This document shows positions 7,634-15,789 of a stretch of 64,000 nucleotides of DNA, in pieces. The stretch is from an uncultured Lachnospiraceae bacterium (GTDB lineage: Bacteria; Bacillota; Clostridia; Lachnospirales; Lachnospiraceae). Under the pieces are notes generated by a model that saw only the letters and a list, made by a program, of their open reading frames with translations, ran no database searches and was not told the DNA's origin. How positions within the stretch are numbered: position 1 is the stretch's first letter; every line of letters starts with the position of its first letter. Made by a program: the position numbers and the translations under genes. The stretch lies in assembly GCA_902787715.1 (NCBI GenBank), contig CADAHQ010000001.1, positions 310,001 through 374,000 of the forward strand, read 5' to 3'.

Positions 7634-9880
7634 CTAGTGAACAAGAATCGTGTCGCCCTCGGCAACACCGTCAACAATCCAGCACAAACCCTTGGCAACG
7701 CGCATCACACGCACATACCGCTTCACGGCGCAGCCGTTTGCGTCATACACCCAGACATAGGCCTTGCCCTTCGTGGTGGCATGCTCTTCGCTGTCGAAAG
7801 TGTAGGACTCAGCCTCCTCGTAAATCGGCTCTTCCTCCTGCTGTCCGTAGCCGCCCCAGTTGCCCCACGGGTTGTTGCCGCCCGGGCCCTGACCCTGCTG
7901 GTTCTGGTTGGTCTTCTGCGTCGTAGCTGCCTTCGGATCATGGTACACAAGGGTCTCATCGATGACAAGGCAGTCCGCGACTTCGTATTCGTCGTAGTAA
8001 AGCACTCCGGTGGGTCCGATATCCGCATAGCGGTCCGGATCGTCAAGCGCTACATAAATCACATTCTTGTCGTTGACATCACTGGGGCGGACATTTTCCG
8101 CGGAGATGATGTGCGCCGGAAGCTGAATCTCGTCGGAATCCACCGCAGAGCTTAAGGTCACCTTCTGGCCGTATCTTACGCGGGTGCCCTCCGCCGGTGC
8201 CGAAATGCAGATGCAGTACGAATTCAGGTCGTACATATCGAACAGAATCTGTCCCTCGGCGATATCGGAGCCGACCTTGTACTTGGAGATACTGCTGATG
8301 ACGCAGTCCTTCTCCGCATAAATGGTCACCGACTGATCGTTCCACTTCTCGAAATTGTCAATTCTCTCCTGGAGCTTCGCAGTTTCCTCTGCGGCGTCCT
8401 CCTCGAGTTTGGCAATCTCCTCTTTGTAATCCTTTAAATCAAGCTCCGCAAGCGCGTATTCCAGAGACGACTTGGAGATCTTCTTCATACGCTTCTCAAG
8501 CTCTTCGATCTTCTTTTCGATGGACTTCTTGGCTTCCTCCACGTCGTCGGTGTATTTGCGGAGGTCAACCTTCGCCTGCTCCCAGTCGGCGCGTCCCACG
8601 GAAGCCTTCACGGTGAAAATCGGGTCTCCCTTTTTCACCATGATATCGGAGATACCCTTGACATGAATCTCCGTAATCTTGCCGGGAACCGGATTTTTAT
8701 ACGGTTCGGTGATCCGTGCCACCTTCTTGGCGCCGGTGCAGCCCACGTACTCCGTGTAGGTTACGCGGGTGGGTGTCTTGGTCTGGTATGTGACACCGTA
8801 GCGGGCGAGGTTCTTCGCCACATATACCACATCCCCTTCGGAAAGGCCGGAGGTAATTTCCGTGTCGTTCAAGCCGGACTCGCCCACGGTGACTTCGCGG
8901 GATTCCATGTAGCCGTCGCGGACAAGCATGACGGAATACTGGGTTCCGTACTTGATAACGGCGGAATTCGGCACCGAAATCACGGGATTGGCCGTGGTCC
9001 GCTCAAAGACAAATTGTACGTAATCGCCCACCTCTACGGAATCCGGAAGATCCGCTTTGAAGTAGGAATCGTATTTGTTGCCGGTGCGCTCTAAGTTGTA
9101 AACTTCCTCCTCCGTGTACGGAAGGTAGGTGACATCGTAAACCGCATCCCCGATCTTTGCTTTTACGCTCGAGAAGGAAGCGTAGTCCGATGCGGAGATA
9201 TAGCCGCAGGCAAGGAGTCTTGTGTTGTCCTTCGCAATCGTGAGGAAGGTCTTGTTCTTGGCAATGGGGTCGCCGTCCTGATAAACGCTCTGGTAGACAA
9301 TCGTTCCGTCGCAGGGCGCGAAGACCTTTGCGTCGGCAGCCTCCTGCTGCATCTTCTTAAGCTCTTCCCGCTCCTCGGTAATCTTCTTCTCAAGTTCCGA
9401 GTGGGAGCGGTCGAAATTCAGCTGCATCTCCTGCATCTGCAGACGCATCATGCGGCCGTCATAGGAGCTTCCCAGCATGTTTGCGAAATTGCGGAGATTT
9501 TTAATCTGCTTGTTGAACTGCTCCAGATCGTAATCATACTCCGTCTGTTCACGGACGATGGAGAGCTCCAGTCTTTTAATATTGTCCTCAAGCTCGGGGT
9601 TTAGCTCCATCAGCAACTGCCCCGCGGTCACGTGGTCACCGAGCTCCACCGCAACGCGGTAAGCCGAGGTCTCATAGTCAAATTTCAGGTCCACACACTC
9701 CGGCACAACATATCCGCCGGTACTCTGTACGACGGTTAGCGGAGCTTTTTTGACAACGCAGACGGCATTGGCCGTTTCTACCGGGTAAAGGAGCTCGGGC
9801 ACGTTCTCCTTCTCGCCGCAGCCGGTGAAGGAAAGCATCAGAACCGTCAGCGTCAAAAGAATTGCAATCCGTTTCTTCAT
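7634..9880 (-). CDS. HlyD/efflux-adaptor-like lipoprotein with two adaptor modules, 748 aa
   Basis: Extracytoplasmic adaptor of the ABC cassette. A lipoprotein signal ends at Cys21 (LSFTGC), so it should be anchored in the outer leaflet of the cell membrane. The chain appears to hold two HlyD-type modules. The first (about 50-350) has lipoyl-like halves around a coiled coil (ELEKKITEEREELKKMQ) and a barrel domain. The second (about 380-640) repeats the plan with coiled coil KSIEKKIEELEKRM and a lipoyl half beginning near VTIYAEKDCVISSIS. A Gly/Asn/Gln/Pro-rich insert (around 665-690) precedes a final beta domain (KAYVWVYDANG). Usual adaptors have 350-450 residues. It lies nine bases behind the other adaptor with an AGGAGGAAACC site. 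Confidence 0.85.
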   Translation of the reverse strand: MKKRIAILLTLTVLMLSFTGCGEKENVPELLYPVETANAVCVVKKAPLTVVQSTGGYVVPECVDLKFDYETSAYRVAVELGDHVTAGQLLMELNPELEDNIKRLELSIVREQTEYDYDLEQFNKQIKNLRNFANMLGSSYDGRMMRLQMQEMQLNFDRSHSELEKKITEEREELKKMQQEAADAKVFAPCDGTIVYQSVYQDGDPIAKNKTFLTIAKDNTRLLACGYISASDYASFSSVKAKIGDAVYDVTYLPYTEEEVYNLERTGNKYDSYFKADLPDSVEVGDYVQFVFERTTANPVISVPNSAVIKYGTQYSVMLVRDGYMESREVTVGESGLNDTEITSGLSEGDVVYVAKNLARYGVTYQTKTPTRVTYTEYVGCTGAKKVARITEPYKNPVPGKITEIHVKGISDIMVKKGDPIFTVKASVGRADWEQAKVDLRKYTDDVEEAKKSIEKKIEELEKRMKKISKSSLEYALAELDLKDYKEEIAKLEEDAAEETAKLQERIDNFEKWNDQSVTIYAEKDCVISSISKYKVGSDIAEGQILFDMYDLNSYCICISAPAEGTRVRYGQKVTLSSAVDSDEIQLPAHIISAENVRPSDVNDKNVIYVALDDPDRYADIGPTGVLYYDEYEVADCLVIDETLVYHDPKAATTQKTNQNQQGQGPGGNNPWGNWGGYGQQEEEPIYEEAESYTFDSEEHATTKGKAYVWVYDANGCAVKRYVRVMRVAKGLCWIVDGVAEGDTILVH

Positions 9881-9889
9881 GGTTTCCTC

Positions 9890-10966
9890 CTACTTAAGAA
9901 TTACCGTCTCCCCGGGAGTCAGTCCGGAGATAACTTCGGTACGGTTCTCCTCGGGGTCCGACTTGCCTTCCACCGAGAGTCCGATTTCAATAAAGCGTAT
10001 GTTCCGCATGCCCTTTTCGTCCGTCACATACACTGCTGTCTTTCCGTCAATCTTGCGAAGGGCATACGTCGGAATGTACACCACGTCGGTCCGGGATCCG
10101 GTCTCGATGATCAGATCGCCGCTCATACCAACCGTCAGATTTTCATCCGGATGCAGGGGCTCCAAAACGATGTTGGTCCGGCCGCCTTTTCCCTCTACGG
10201 GGCGGTTGATCTTCACCACCTCGCACTCGTAGGACCCGGCCTCCGTCACCACGGTAAATACATCCCCGAAGTGATATATGCTGTCGTCAAGCGTAGGAAT
10301 CACGAAGCCGGTCTTCTCGGAATGGATGGAGATGTATTTTTCGCGGGCATTGATACGACCGTTGTACCAGGCGGGAATCTCGCGGATATAATCCACGATG
10401 CCGTCGATGCCGGCCACAAGGCGTCTCGCGTTGACACTGGACTCTAACTCACCGAGTCGAAGCTCCGCCACATACTTTCTGCCGGCGCACTCCTCGTAGG
10501 CGTTGGTCGCCTTCTTGAGCTTGTCCTCGTCGTAGCTCTTCCCGTAGCGCTTAGCTAAGGACTCGCGCTCCTTCTCGATGCTTAAGAGTCCCTCGTAGTA
10601 GGAGGCCTCCTCCTCGAGCTGCGCAACCAGCTTGCGGCTCTCCTCAAGTTCCTCCTCAATGGAATCGATGGAGAGTTCGGCGAGAACGTCGCCCGCGAAC
10701 ACCTTCTGTCCGAGGGTCACGTAGGTCTCCTTAATCGCCTCACCGCCGACCTCAAAGCTTAAGCTCTGGCTCGACTGGTACTGGTACGTACAATGCTCCG
10801 ACACATAATCGCGGATATTGCCCGTCTTGACCGTCGCCGTCGTAAAATACTCATCCTCGACCGTCTGCACTACCGGCGCCTTCCGAAGCTCCTCCTCCGC
10901 CGGGAACAACCCGCATCCGGAGAGAAGCAAACACGCCGCAAGCGCGAGAACTGCCACCTTCTTCAT
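9890..10966 (-). CDS. HlyD/efflux-adaptor-like lipoprotein, 358 aa
   Basis: Second adaptor of the exporter and first gene of the five-gene cassette. The signal peptide ends in LLSGC (Cys18), so it is a lipoprotein. After a lipoyl-like segment (LSFEVGGEAIKETYVTLGQKV) comes a helical hairpin (about 110-180, EELEESRKLVAQLEEEA), the second lipoyl half (RRLVAGIDGIVDYI) and beta domains ending in GLTPGETVILK, the typical end of RND/MacB adaptors. Length is normal for the family. Ribosome site TTGGAGG lies about 12 bases before the ATG. The region upstream holds a strong hairpin and an inverted repeat but no clear promoter. Tripartite adaptors in a monoderm probably couple the permease to cell-wall-spanning export; this is inference. 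Confidence 0.88.
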   Translation of the reverse strand: MKKVAVLALAACLLLSGCGLFPAEEELRKAPVVQTVEDEYFTTATVKTGNIRDYVSEHCTYQYQSSQSLSFEVGGEAIKETYVTLGQKVFAGDVLAELSIDSIEEELEESRKLVAQLEEEASYYEGLLSIEKERESLAKRYGKSYDEDKLKKATNAYEECAGRKYVAELRLGELESSVNARRLVAGIDGIVDYIREIPAWYNGRINAREKYISIHSEKTGFVIPTLDDSIYHFGDVFTVVTEAGSYECEVVKINRPVEGKGGRTNIVLEPLHPDENLTVGMSGDLIIETGSRTDVVYIPTYALRKIDGKTAVYVTDEKGMRNIRFIEIGLSVEGKSDPEENRTEVISGLTPGETVILK

Positions 10967-10983
10967 ACCCGTAAAACCTCCAA

Positions 10984-11003
10984 CGAACTGTTAACACTGT
11001 TCG
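10984..11003. promoter_or_regulatory. imperfect 20-base palindrome upstream of the ABC export cassette
   Basis: CGAACTGT and ACTGTTCG are inverted arms with one mismatch pair around TAAC, 18 bases before the first adaptor ATG. It resembles an operator; no regulator gene is adjacent. Confidence 0.35.
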
Positions 11004-11033
11004 ACCGGCCGCTTGTTAAGAAGCGACCGGCCG
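11002..11033 (-). terminator. strong hairpin between fhs and the ABC cassette
   Basis: A 13-pair stem (arms CGGCCGGTCGCTT and AAGCGGCCGGTCG on the - strand, two G-U pairs) with a six-base loop lies 55 bases after the fhs stop. It lacks a clear T-tract, so it may be a weak terminator or an RNA-stability element. Confidence 0.5.
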
Positions 11034-11087
11034 TTTGTACTGCATTTGCTTTGCATTTTCCTGCAAGAAACAATCCCGTTACCGGAA

Positions 11088-12758
11088 TCAGAACAAACCG
11101 TCAATCTTTCCTTCCTCGTTCACGTCAATCCGCTCTGCCGCAGGGGACTTCGGAAGACCCGGCATGGTCATAATCGTGCCGGTGATGGCTACGACAAATC
11201 CTGCCCCGGCCGAAACGTATACCTCCCGCACGTTGACGGTGAAGCCCGTAGGACGTCCGAGTTTCTTCGGGTCGTCCGACAGGGAATACTGCGTCTTTGC
11301 CATACATACCGGCATGTTGCCGAATCCGAGCTCCGTGAGCTTCTCCAGCGTCGTGAGGGCTGCCGGATCGAAGGAGACACCGTCGGCGCCGTAGATCTTC
11401 TTTGCGACGGTCTCAATCTTCTCCTTTAACGGCATCTCATCCGGATACAGGGTGTGGAACTTGGAAGGCTTTGTCTCCAGCGTTTCGAGAAGATGGTTCG
11501 CAAGCTCGATACCGCCTTCGCCGCCCTTGCCCCAGACTTCGGAAAGAGCGAAATCGCAGCCTCTCTCGCGGCAGAAGTTCTCCACGTAGGAAAGCTCCGC
11601 ATCGGTGTCTTCGGTGAAGCGGTTTAAGGTAACCACAACCGGTACGTCGTACTGCTTGAGGTTCTCGATGTGCTTCTCGAGATTCACAATGCCTGCCTTG
11701 AGGGCTTCGAGGTTCTCCGCCGCAAGCTCCGTCTTCGGAACTCCGCCGTTGTACTTCAGAGCGCGCACCGTAGCCACAAGGACGACGGCGTCGGGCTTAA
11801 GTCCTGCCATACGGCACTTGATGTCCAAGAATTTCTCGGCGCCCAAGTCCGCACCGAAGCCGGCCTCGGTAATCACGTAGTCGGCGAGCTTCAGAGCCGC
11901 CTTCGTCGCACGGACGCTGTTGCAGCCGTGAGCGATGTTGGCGAAAGGTCCGCCGTGCACAAGCGCCGGTGTATTTTCAATGGTTTGAATCAGATTCGGA
12001 CGGATGGCGTCCTTCAAAAGAGCGGCCATGGAGCCGACTGCCTTCAGGTCCGCAGCCGTTACCGGCGTTCCGTCGTAGCGGTACGCAACGATGATGCGGC
12101 CGAGGCGCTTTTTAAGGTCGGCGATGTCATCCGCAAGACAGAGGATTGCCATGATCTCGGAAGCCACCGTGATGATGAAGTGGTCCTCGCGAACGACGCC
12201 GTCGGACTTCTTTCCGAGACCGATGACGATGTTGCGAAGGGCTCTGTCGTTCATATCAAGGCACCGCTTCCAAACGACCTGCTTCGGGTCAATCCCGAGA
12301 GCGTTCCCCTGCATAATATGATTGTCAAGCATCGCCGCAAGAAGGTTGTTCGCGGAGGTAATTGCGTGGAAATCACCCGTAAAATGCAGGTTCAGATCCT
12401 CCATGGGGACCACCTGCGCATAGCCGCCGCCGGCAGCGCCGCCCTTGATGCCGAAGCACGGTCCGAGGGAGGGCTCGCGAAGAGCAATCACAGCCTTCTT
12501 TCCGAGTTTTCCCAAAGCCTCACCGAGGCCTACGGTCGTGGTGGTCTTTCCTTCTCCTGCCGGAGTCGGATTGATGGCGGTCACAAGCACCAGCTTGCCG
12601 TCCTTCTTCCCCTCGAGAGAAGCTAAGAACTCGTCGGACAGTTTGGCTTTGTATTTGCCGTACAGCTCCAAATCATCCATTTCGATGTCGAGTTTCTGCG
12701 CAACCTCCCAGATGGGCTTAAGCGTTGCTTCCTGTGCGATTTGAATGTCTGTTTTCAT
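11088..12758 (-). CDS. fhs: formate-tetrahydrofolate ligase
   Basis: ATP-dependent synthesis of 10-formyltetrahydrofolate from formate and tetrahydrofolate, supplying one-carbon units for purines and, in acetogens, the methyl branch of the Wood-Ljungdahl route. At 556 residues it has normal length. Visible signatures are the P-loop [18 protein letters not shown] (about 66-83), the [19 protein letters not shown] segment and [13 protein letters not shown]. The ATG follows ACGGAGG. A promoter lies 54-82 bases upstream. The gene stands alone here, with no other folate or acetogenesis gene in the window, so a biosynthetic role is sufficient; acetogenesis cannot be claimed. Confidence 0.98.
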   Translation of the reverse strand: MKTDIQIAQEATLKPIWEVAQKLDIEMDDLELYGKYKAKLSDEFLASLEGKKDGKLVLVTAINPTPAGEGKTTTTVGLGEALGKLGKKAVIALREPSLGPCFGIKGGAAGGGYAQVVPMEDLNLHFTGDFHAITSANNLLAAMLDNHIMQGNALGIDPKQVVWKRCLDMNDRALRNIVIGLGKKSDGVVREDHFIITVASEIMAILCLADDIADLKKRLGRIIVAYRYDGTPVTAADLKAVGSMAALLKDAIRPNLIQTIENTPALVHGGPFANIAHGCNSVRATKAALKLADYVITEAGFGADLGAEKFLDIKCRMAGLKPDAVVLVATVRALKYNGGVPKTELAAENLEALKAGIVNLEKHIENLKQYDVPVVVTLNRFTEDTDAELSYVENFCRERGCDFALSEVWGKGGEGGIELANHLLETLETKPSKFHTLYPDEMPLKEKIETVAKKIYGADGVSFDPAALTTLEKLTELGFGNMPVCMAKTQYSLSDDPKKLGRPTGFTVNVREVYVSAGAGFVVAITGTIMTMPGLPKSPAAERIDVNEEGKIDGLF

Positions 12759-12811
12759 GCGATACCTCCGTAAGTTATTTCCCTCTCGTGTGAATCGCGT
12801 AAACCTGCATT

Positions 12812-12840
12812 ATTATAACAAAATAAGAGGCATTTTCCAA
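12812..12840 (-). promoter_or_regulatory. fhs promoter
   Basis: TTGGAA (12835-12840), 17 bases, TATAAT (12812-12817) on the - strand, about 54 bases before the fhs ATG. Confidence 0.75.
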
Positions 12841-12900
12841 CACGGTTCACCCTTGTATTTGTGTAGTTTCCGTGAAAAGAACGTATTGATTTCGTGAACG

Positions 12901-13836
12901 CTAAACGCGGGTCACAATCGCCGTAAAATTACCCACCGCGCGGACGCTTCCGTAGCCTGCGGAAAGGAGCATGTGGTCCCCCTTTTTCACCAGGCTTCCG
13001 TCCAGATACCCGGACCCTTCGATGACGCTTAAGGTGTGGAACATTCCCGAAAGCGGAATCGTCGCGGCACCGTTTACGGCAACCCGGTACACCGTGTAAA
13101 AGCTGCAGTCCACATACCGGGTAATCTCGGCGTCGTCAACGTTTCGCGTAACCGTGGGGATTCGCTTCTCTTCGAAGGGCACCCGGATGACGTCCAGGCT
13201 CTTGTCGATGTGAAGCGGGCGTTTTACACCGTTTTGCAGCCGGTCGTAATCGTAGAGCCGGTAGGTAACGTCGCTGCTCTCCTGCGTCTCTAAAAGAAGC
13301 GTCCCTTTCTTTATGGCATGCACGGTGCCGGGCTCAATCTGGAAGAAGTCGCCCTTCTTCACGGGAATCTCCCGAATGAGCTCCCGGAAGCGCCCCTCCG
13401 TCACCATGGAGCGAAGCTCTTCCGCCGTTTTTGCATTGTGTCCGATGACAATCCCTGCCCCCGGCGCCGCGTCGAGAACATACCAGCACTCGGTCTTTCC
13501 GCGGGCCCCGTTCTCGTGCTCCTTCGCGTAGGCGTCGTCCGGATGCACCTGAATGCTCAGGTCATCCTGGGCGTCGATAATTTTGATCAAAAGCGGAAAA
13601 TCCCCGTACACCGCAGGTCCTCCGCCGAACAATTCCGGCTCCTCATGCCACAACTCGGAGAGCTTTTTTCCGTCGTACCGGCCGCCGCGCACGGTGCAGT
13701 CGCCCTTCTCATGAGCGCTCACGCCCCAGCATTCGCCGATGTTTCCGGACGGCAGGTCGTAGCCGAACTCCGCAAGGCGTCTTCCGCCCCAGAGCATCTC
13801 CCGAAGCACCGGAGTGAGATACAAAATCTGTTTCAT
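12901..13836 (-). CDS. manA: mannose-6-phosphate isomerase, class I type
   Basis: Zinc-dependent interconversion of mannose 6-phosphate and fructose 6-phosphate. Length is 311 residues, as in the short Firmicutes type. Zinc ligands are visible in QVHPDD (Gln, His), TECWY (Glu) and the later PGTVHAI (His). The chosen start at 13836 gives MKQILYLTPVLREMLWGG, where similarity to the family begins; a longer frame to 13935 adds 33 residues overlapping the upstream mutase gene. The ribosome site is weak. The gene is 70 bases behind the phosphohexomutase gene and is probably cotranscribed, linking mannose and hexose-1-phosphate interconversion. Confidence 0.93.
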   Translation of the reverse strand: MKQILYLTPVLREMLWGGRRLAEFGYDLPSGNIGECWGVSAHEKGDCTVRGGRYDGKKLSELWHEEPELFGGGPAVYGDFPLLIKIIDAQDDLSIQVHPDDAYAKEHENGARGKTECWYVLDAAPGAGIVIGHNAKTAEELRSMVTEGRFRELIREIPVKKGDFFQIEPGTVHAIKKGTLLLETQESSDVTYRLYDYDRLQNGVKRPLHIDKSLDVIRVPFEEKRIPTVTRNVDDAEITRYVDCSFYTVYRVAVNGAATIPLSGMFHTLSVIEGSGYLDGSLVKKGDHMLLSAGYGSVRAVGNFTAIVTRV

Positions 13837-13906
13837 AACGATAGTCGCGCGGTCACGCTGTCTTTTGCAAGAGAGCGCCACCGCGCAGGTTTTCCTTTCT
13901 GTCTGA

Positions 13907-15631
13907 TTACTTCGAAAGCTCCATGAGAGCGGCATCCAGCTTCGCTAAGCGGGCATCCGCATCCTCGAAGGACGTGCCCTTGACTCCCATGTAGAACTTA
14001 ATCTTCGGCTCGGTTCCCGAAGGACGCACGCATGCCCACGCATGGTCCGTGAGGTCAAAGTACAAAACGTTTGACTTCCGGAGTCCGGTGGGACGGGTTT
14101 CCCCGGTGGCGATGTCCGTAACCACATCCTTCTCGTAGTCGCGGAACTCCTTCACCTTGTAATCGCCGAGCACCTTCGGCGGATTCTCGCGGATGGCATC
14201 CATCATCTGCGCAATCTTCGCAGCACCCTCGAAGCCCTTGAGCTCGATGGTCTCGATACCCTCGCGGAAGAAGCCGTATTTGCGGTAGATATTCATCATC
14301 TGGTCCCACAGCGTCAGGCCCTTGGTGCGGTAATATGCCGCAGCTTCGCAAAGCATCATAACCGCCACAACGGCATCCTTGTCACGGGCGTGGGTTCCCA
14401 CAAGACAGCCGTAGCTCTCCTCGAAACCGAACTCGTAATGACCCTTGCCGGTCTGCTCCGCGATGCGGATCAGCTCGCCGATATACTTAAAGCCCGTGAG
14501 GCATTCCTTCAACTCCACGCCGTACTCGGCGGCAATCAGGTCCGCCATGTTGGTGGAAACGATGGTCTTCACAAGGAAGCCGTCATCGTGCAGAAGCCCG
14601 AGCTCCCTGCGCTGGGACAGAAGGTATTCGCAGATTAACATACCCGACATATTGCCGGTGAAGGATTTGTACTCTCCGCTGGCGGAATCCTTCGCAAACA
14701 CACCGAGGCGGTCGGCATCCGGGTCCGTGGCAAGCACAAGCTCCGCGCCGACTTTCTCTGCAAGGGCAAGGGCCAGCTCAAATGCCGCCTTGTTCTCCGG
14801 GTTCGGGCTCTTCACCGTCGGGAAATTCCCATCCGGCTTCTCCTGCTCCGGAACCACATACACCTGCTCAAAACCGATTTCCTTAAGGACGCGGCGAACC
14901 GGCAGATTGCCCGTGCCGTGCAGAGGCGTATACACAACCTTCATGTCTGCGCCGATCTTACGGCAGAGATCCCCGCGGATGACCTGTTTCTTTAACTCCG
15001 TCATGTAGCGGTCGTCAATCTCGCTTCCGATTACAAAATACAACCCGCTCCGAATGGCATCCACACGCGACATGGTGCGCACCTTCGCCCAGTCGGTTAC
15101 GGCATTTACCTCATCGATAATCTCGGCATCCTTCGGCGGCGTAACCTGGGCGCCATCATCCCAGTACACCTTATAGCCGTTGTACTCGGCGGGATTGTGG
15201 CTCGCCGTGACAACGATACCCGCGATGCAGCCCAGCTCCCGAACCGCGAACGAAAGCTCCGGCGTCGGGCGAAGGGACTCAAAGCGGTACGCCTTGATTC
15301 CGTTGGCTGCAAGGCAGAGTGCAGCCTCCTCGCTGAATTCAATCGACATGCGTCTCGAGTCGTAAGCAATCGCAACGCCCTTCGAGGCACCTCCCTCCTT
15401 CAGGATGAAATTGGCGAGGCCCTGTGTCGCCTTGCGAACCGTGTAAAGGTTCATCCGGTTGGTTCCGGCTCCGATGATACCTCGAAGACCTCCGGTTCCG
15501 AATTCCAAGCTCCGGTAAAAACGCTCCCGGATCTCGTTCTCGTCCCCGGCAATCGCCGCCAGTTCCTTCTTCGTTCCTTCATCGAAGTACGGATTCTCGC
15601 ACCAGAAACGGTATTCCTGCATGTAATCCAT
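13907..15631 (-). CDS. phosphoglucomutase/phosphomannomutase (alpha-PGM family)
   Basis: A 574-residue phosphohexomutase of the alpha-D-phosphohexomutase superfamily, which moves phosphate between C1 and C6 of a hexose. The phosphoserine loop is TASHNPAEYNGYK, the magnesium loop is DPDADRLG, the sugar-binding loop is GFEESYG and the phosphate-binding loop near the end is RPSGTEPKIK. Length matches the Bacillus PgcA type. Start ATG has AAGGAGG upstream. It precedes manA, which supports activity on glucose and/or mannose phosphates; specificity is not fixed by these motifs. Confidence 0.94.
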   Translation of the reverse strand: MDYMQEYRFWCENPYFDEGTKKELAAIAGDENEIRERFYRSLEFGTGGLRGIIGAGTNRMNLYTVRKATQGLANFILKEGGASKGVAIAYDSRRMSIEFSEEAALCLAANGIKAYRFESLRPTPELSFAVRELGCIAGIVVTASHNPAEYNGYKVYWDDGAQVTPPKDAEIIDEVNAVTDWAKVRTMSRVDAIRSGLYFVIGSEIDDRYMTELKKQVIRGDLCRKIGADMKVVYTPLHGTGNLPVRRVLKEIGFEQVYVVPEQEKPDGNFPTVKSPNPENKAAFELALALAEKVGAELVLATDPDADRLGVFAKDSASGEYKSFTGNMSGMLICEYLLSQRRELGLLHDDGFLVKTIVSTNMADLIAAEYGVELKECLTGFKYIGELIRIAEQTGKGHYEFGFEESYGCLVGTHARDKDAVVAVMMLCEAAAYYRTKGLTLWDQMMNIYRKYGFFREGIETIELKGFEGAAKIAQMMDAIRENPPKVLGDYKVKEFRDYEKDVVTDIATGETRPTGLRKSNVLYFDLTDHAWACVRPSGTEPKIKFYMGVKGTSFEDADARLAKLDAALMELSK

Positions 15632-15722
15632 CGATACGCCCTCCTTATCTCTTTATCCCGCGCAGTCAGCGGGTCATTTGCTGTCAAACGGCGTTCCGGC
15701 TCCCCGAAAACGCCCACGGTAA

Positions 15723-15731
15723 AGTATACCA
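15723..15731 (-). promoter_or_regulatory. possible extended -10 promoter of the mutase-manA unit
   Basis: TGGTATACT reads as an extended -10 element (TG-N-TATACT) about 92 bases before the mutase ATG. No good -35 element is at 16-18 bases. Confidence 0.45.
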
Positions 15732-15789
15732 CATTTTACGCGACATAGCACGGAAAATGCCGTACTTTTCTCCGAAAAAATTGTTTCTA

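Noticed and set aside
7801-7900. Gly/Asn/Gln-rich segment of the large adaptor as a frameshift or assembly error
   Set aside because: The frame is continuous on both sides, and codon use matches the rest of the gene.
10990-11040. Two copies of CGACCGGCCG as the start of a repeat array
   Set aside because: Only two copies; they are the arms of a hairpin with palindromic cores, not an array.
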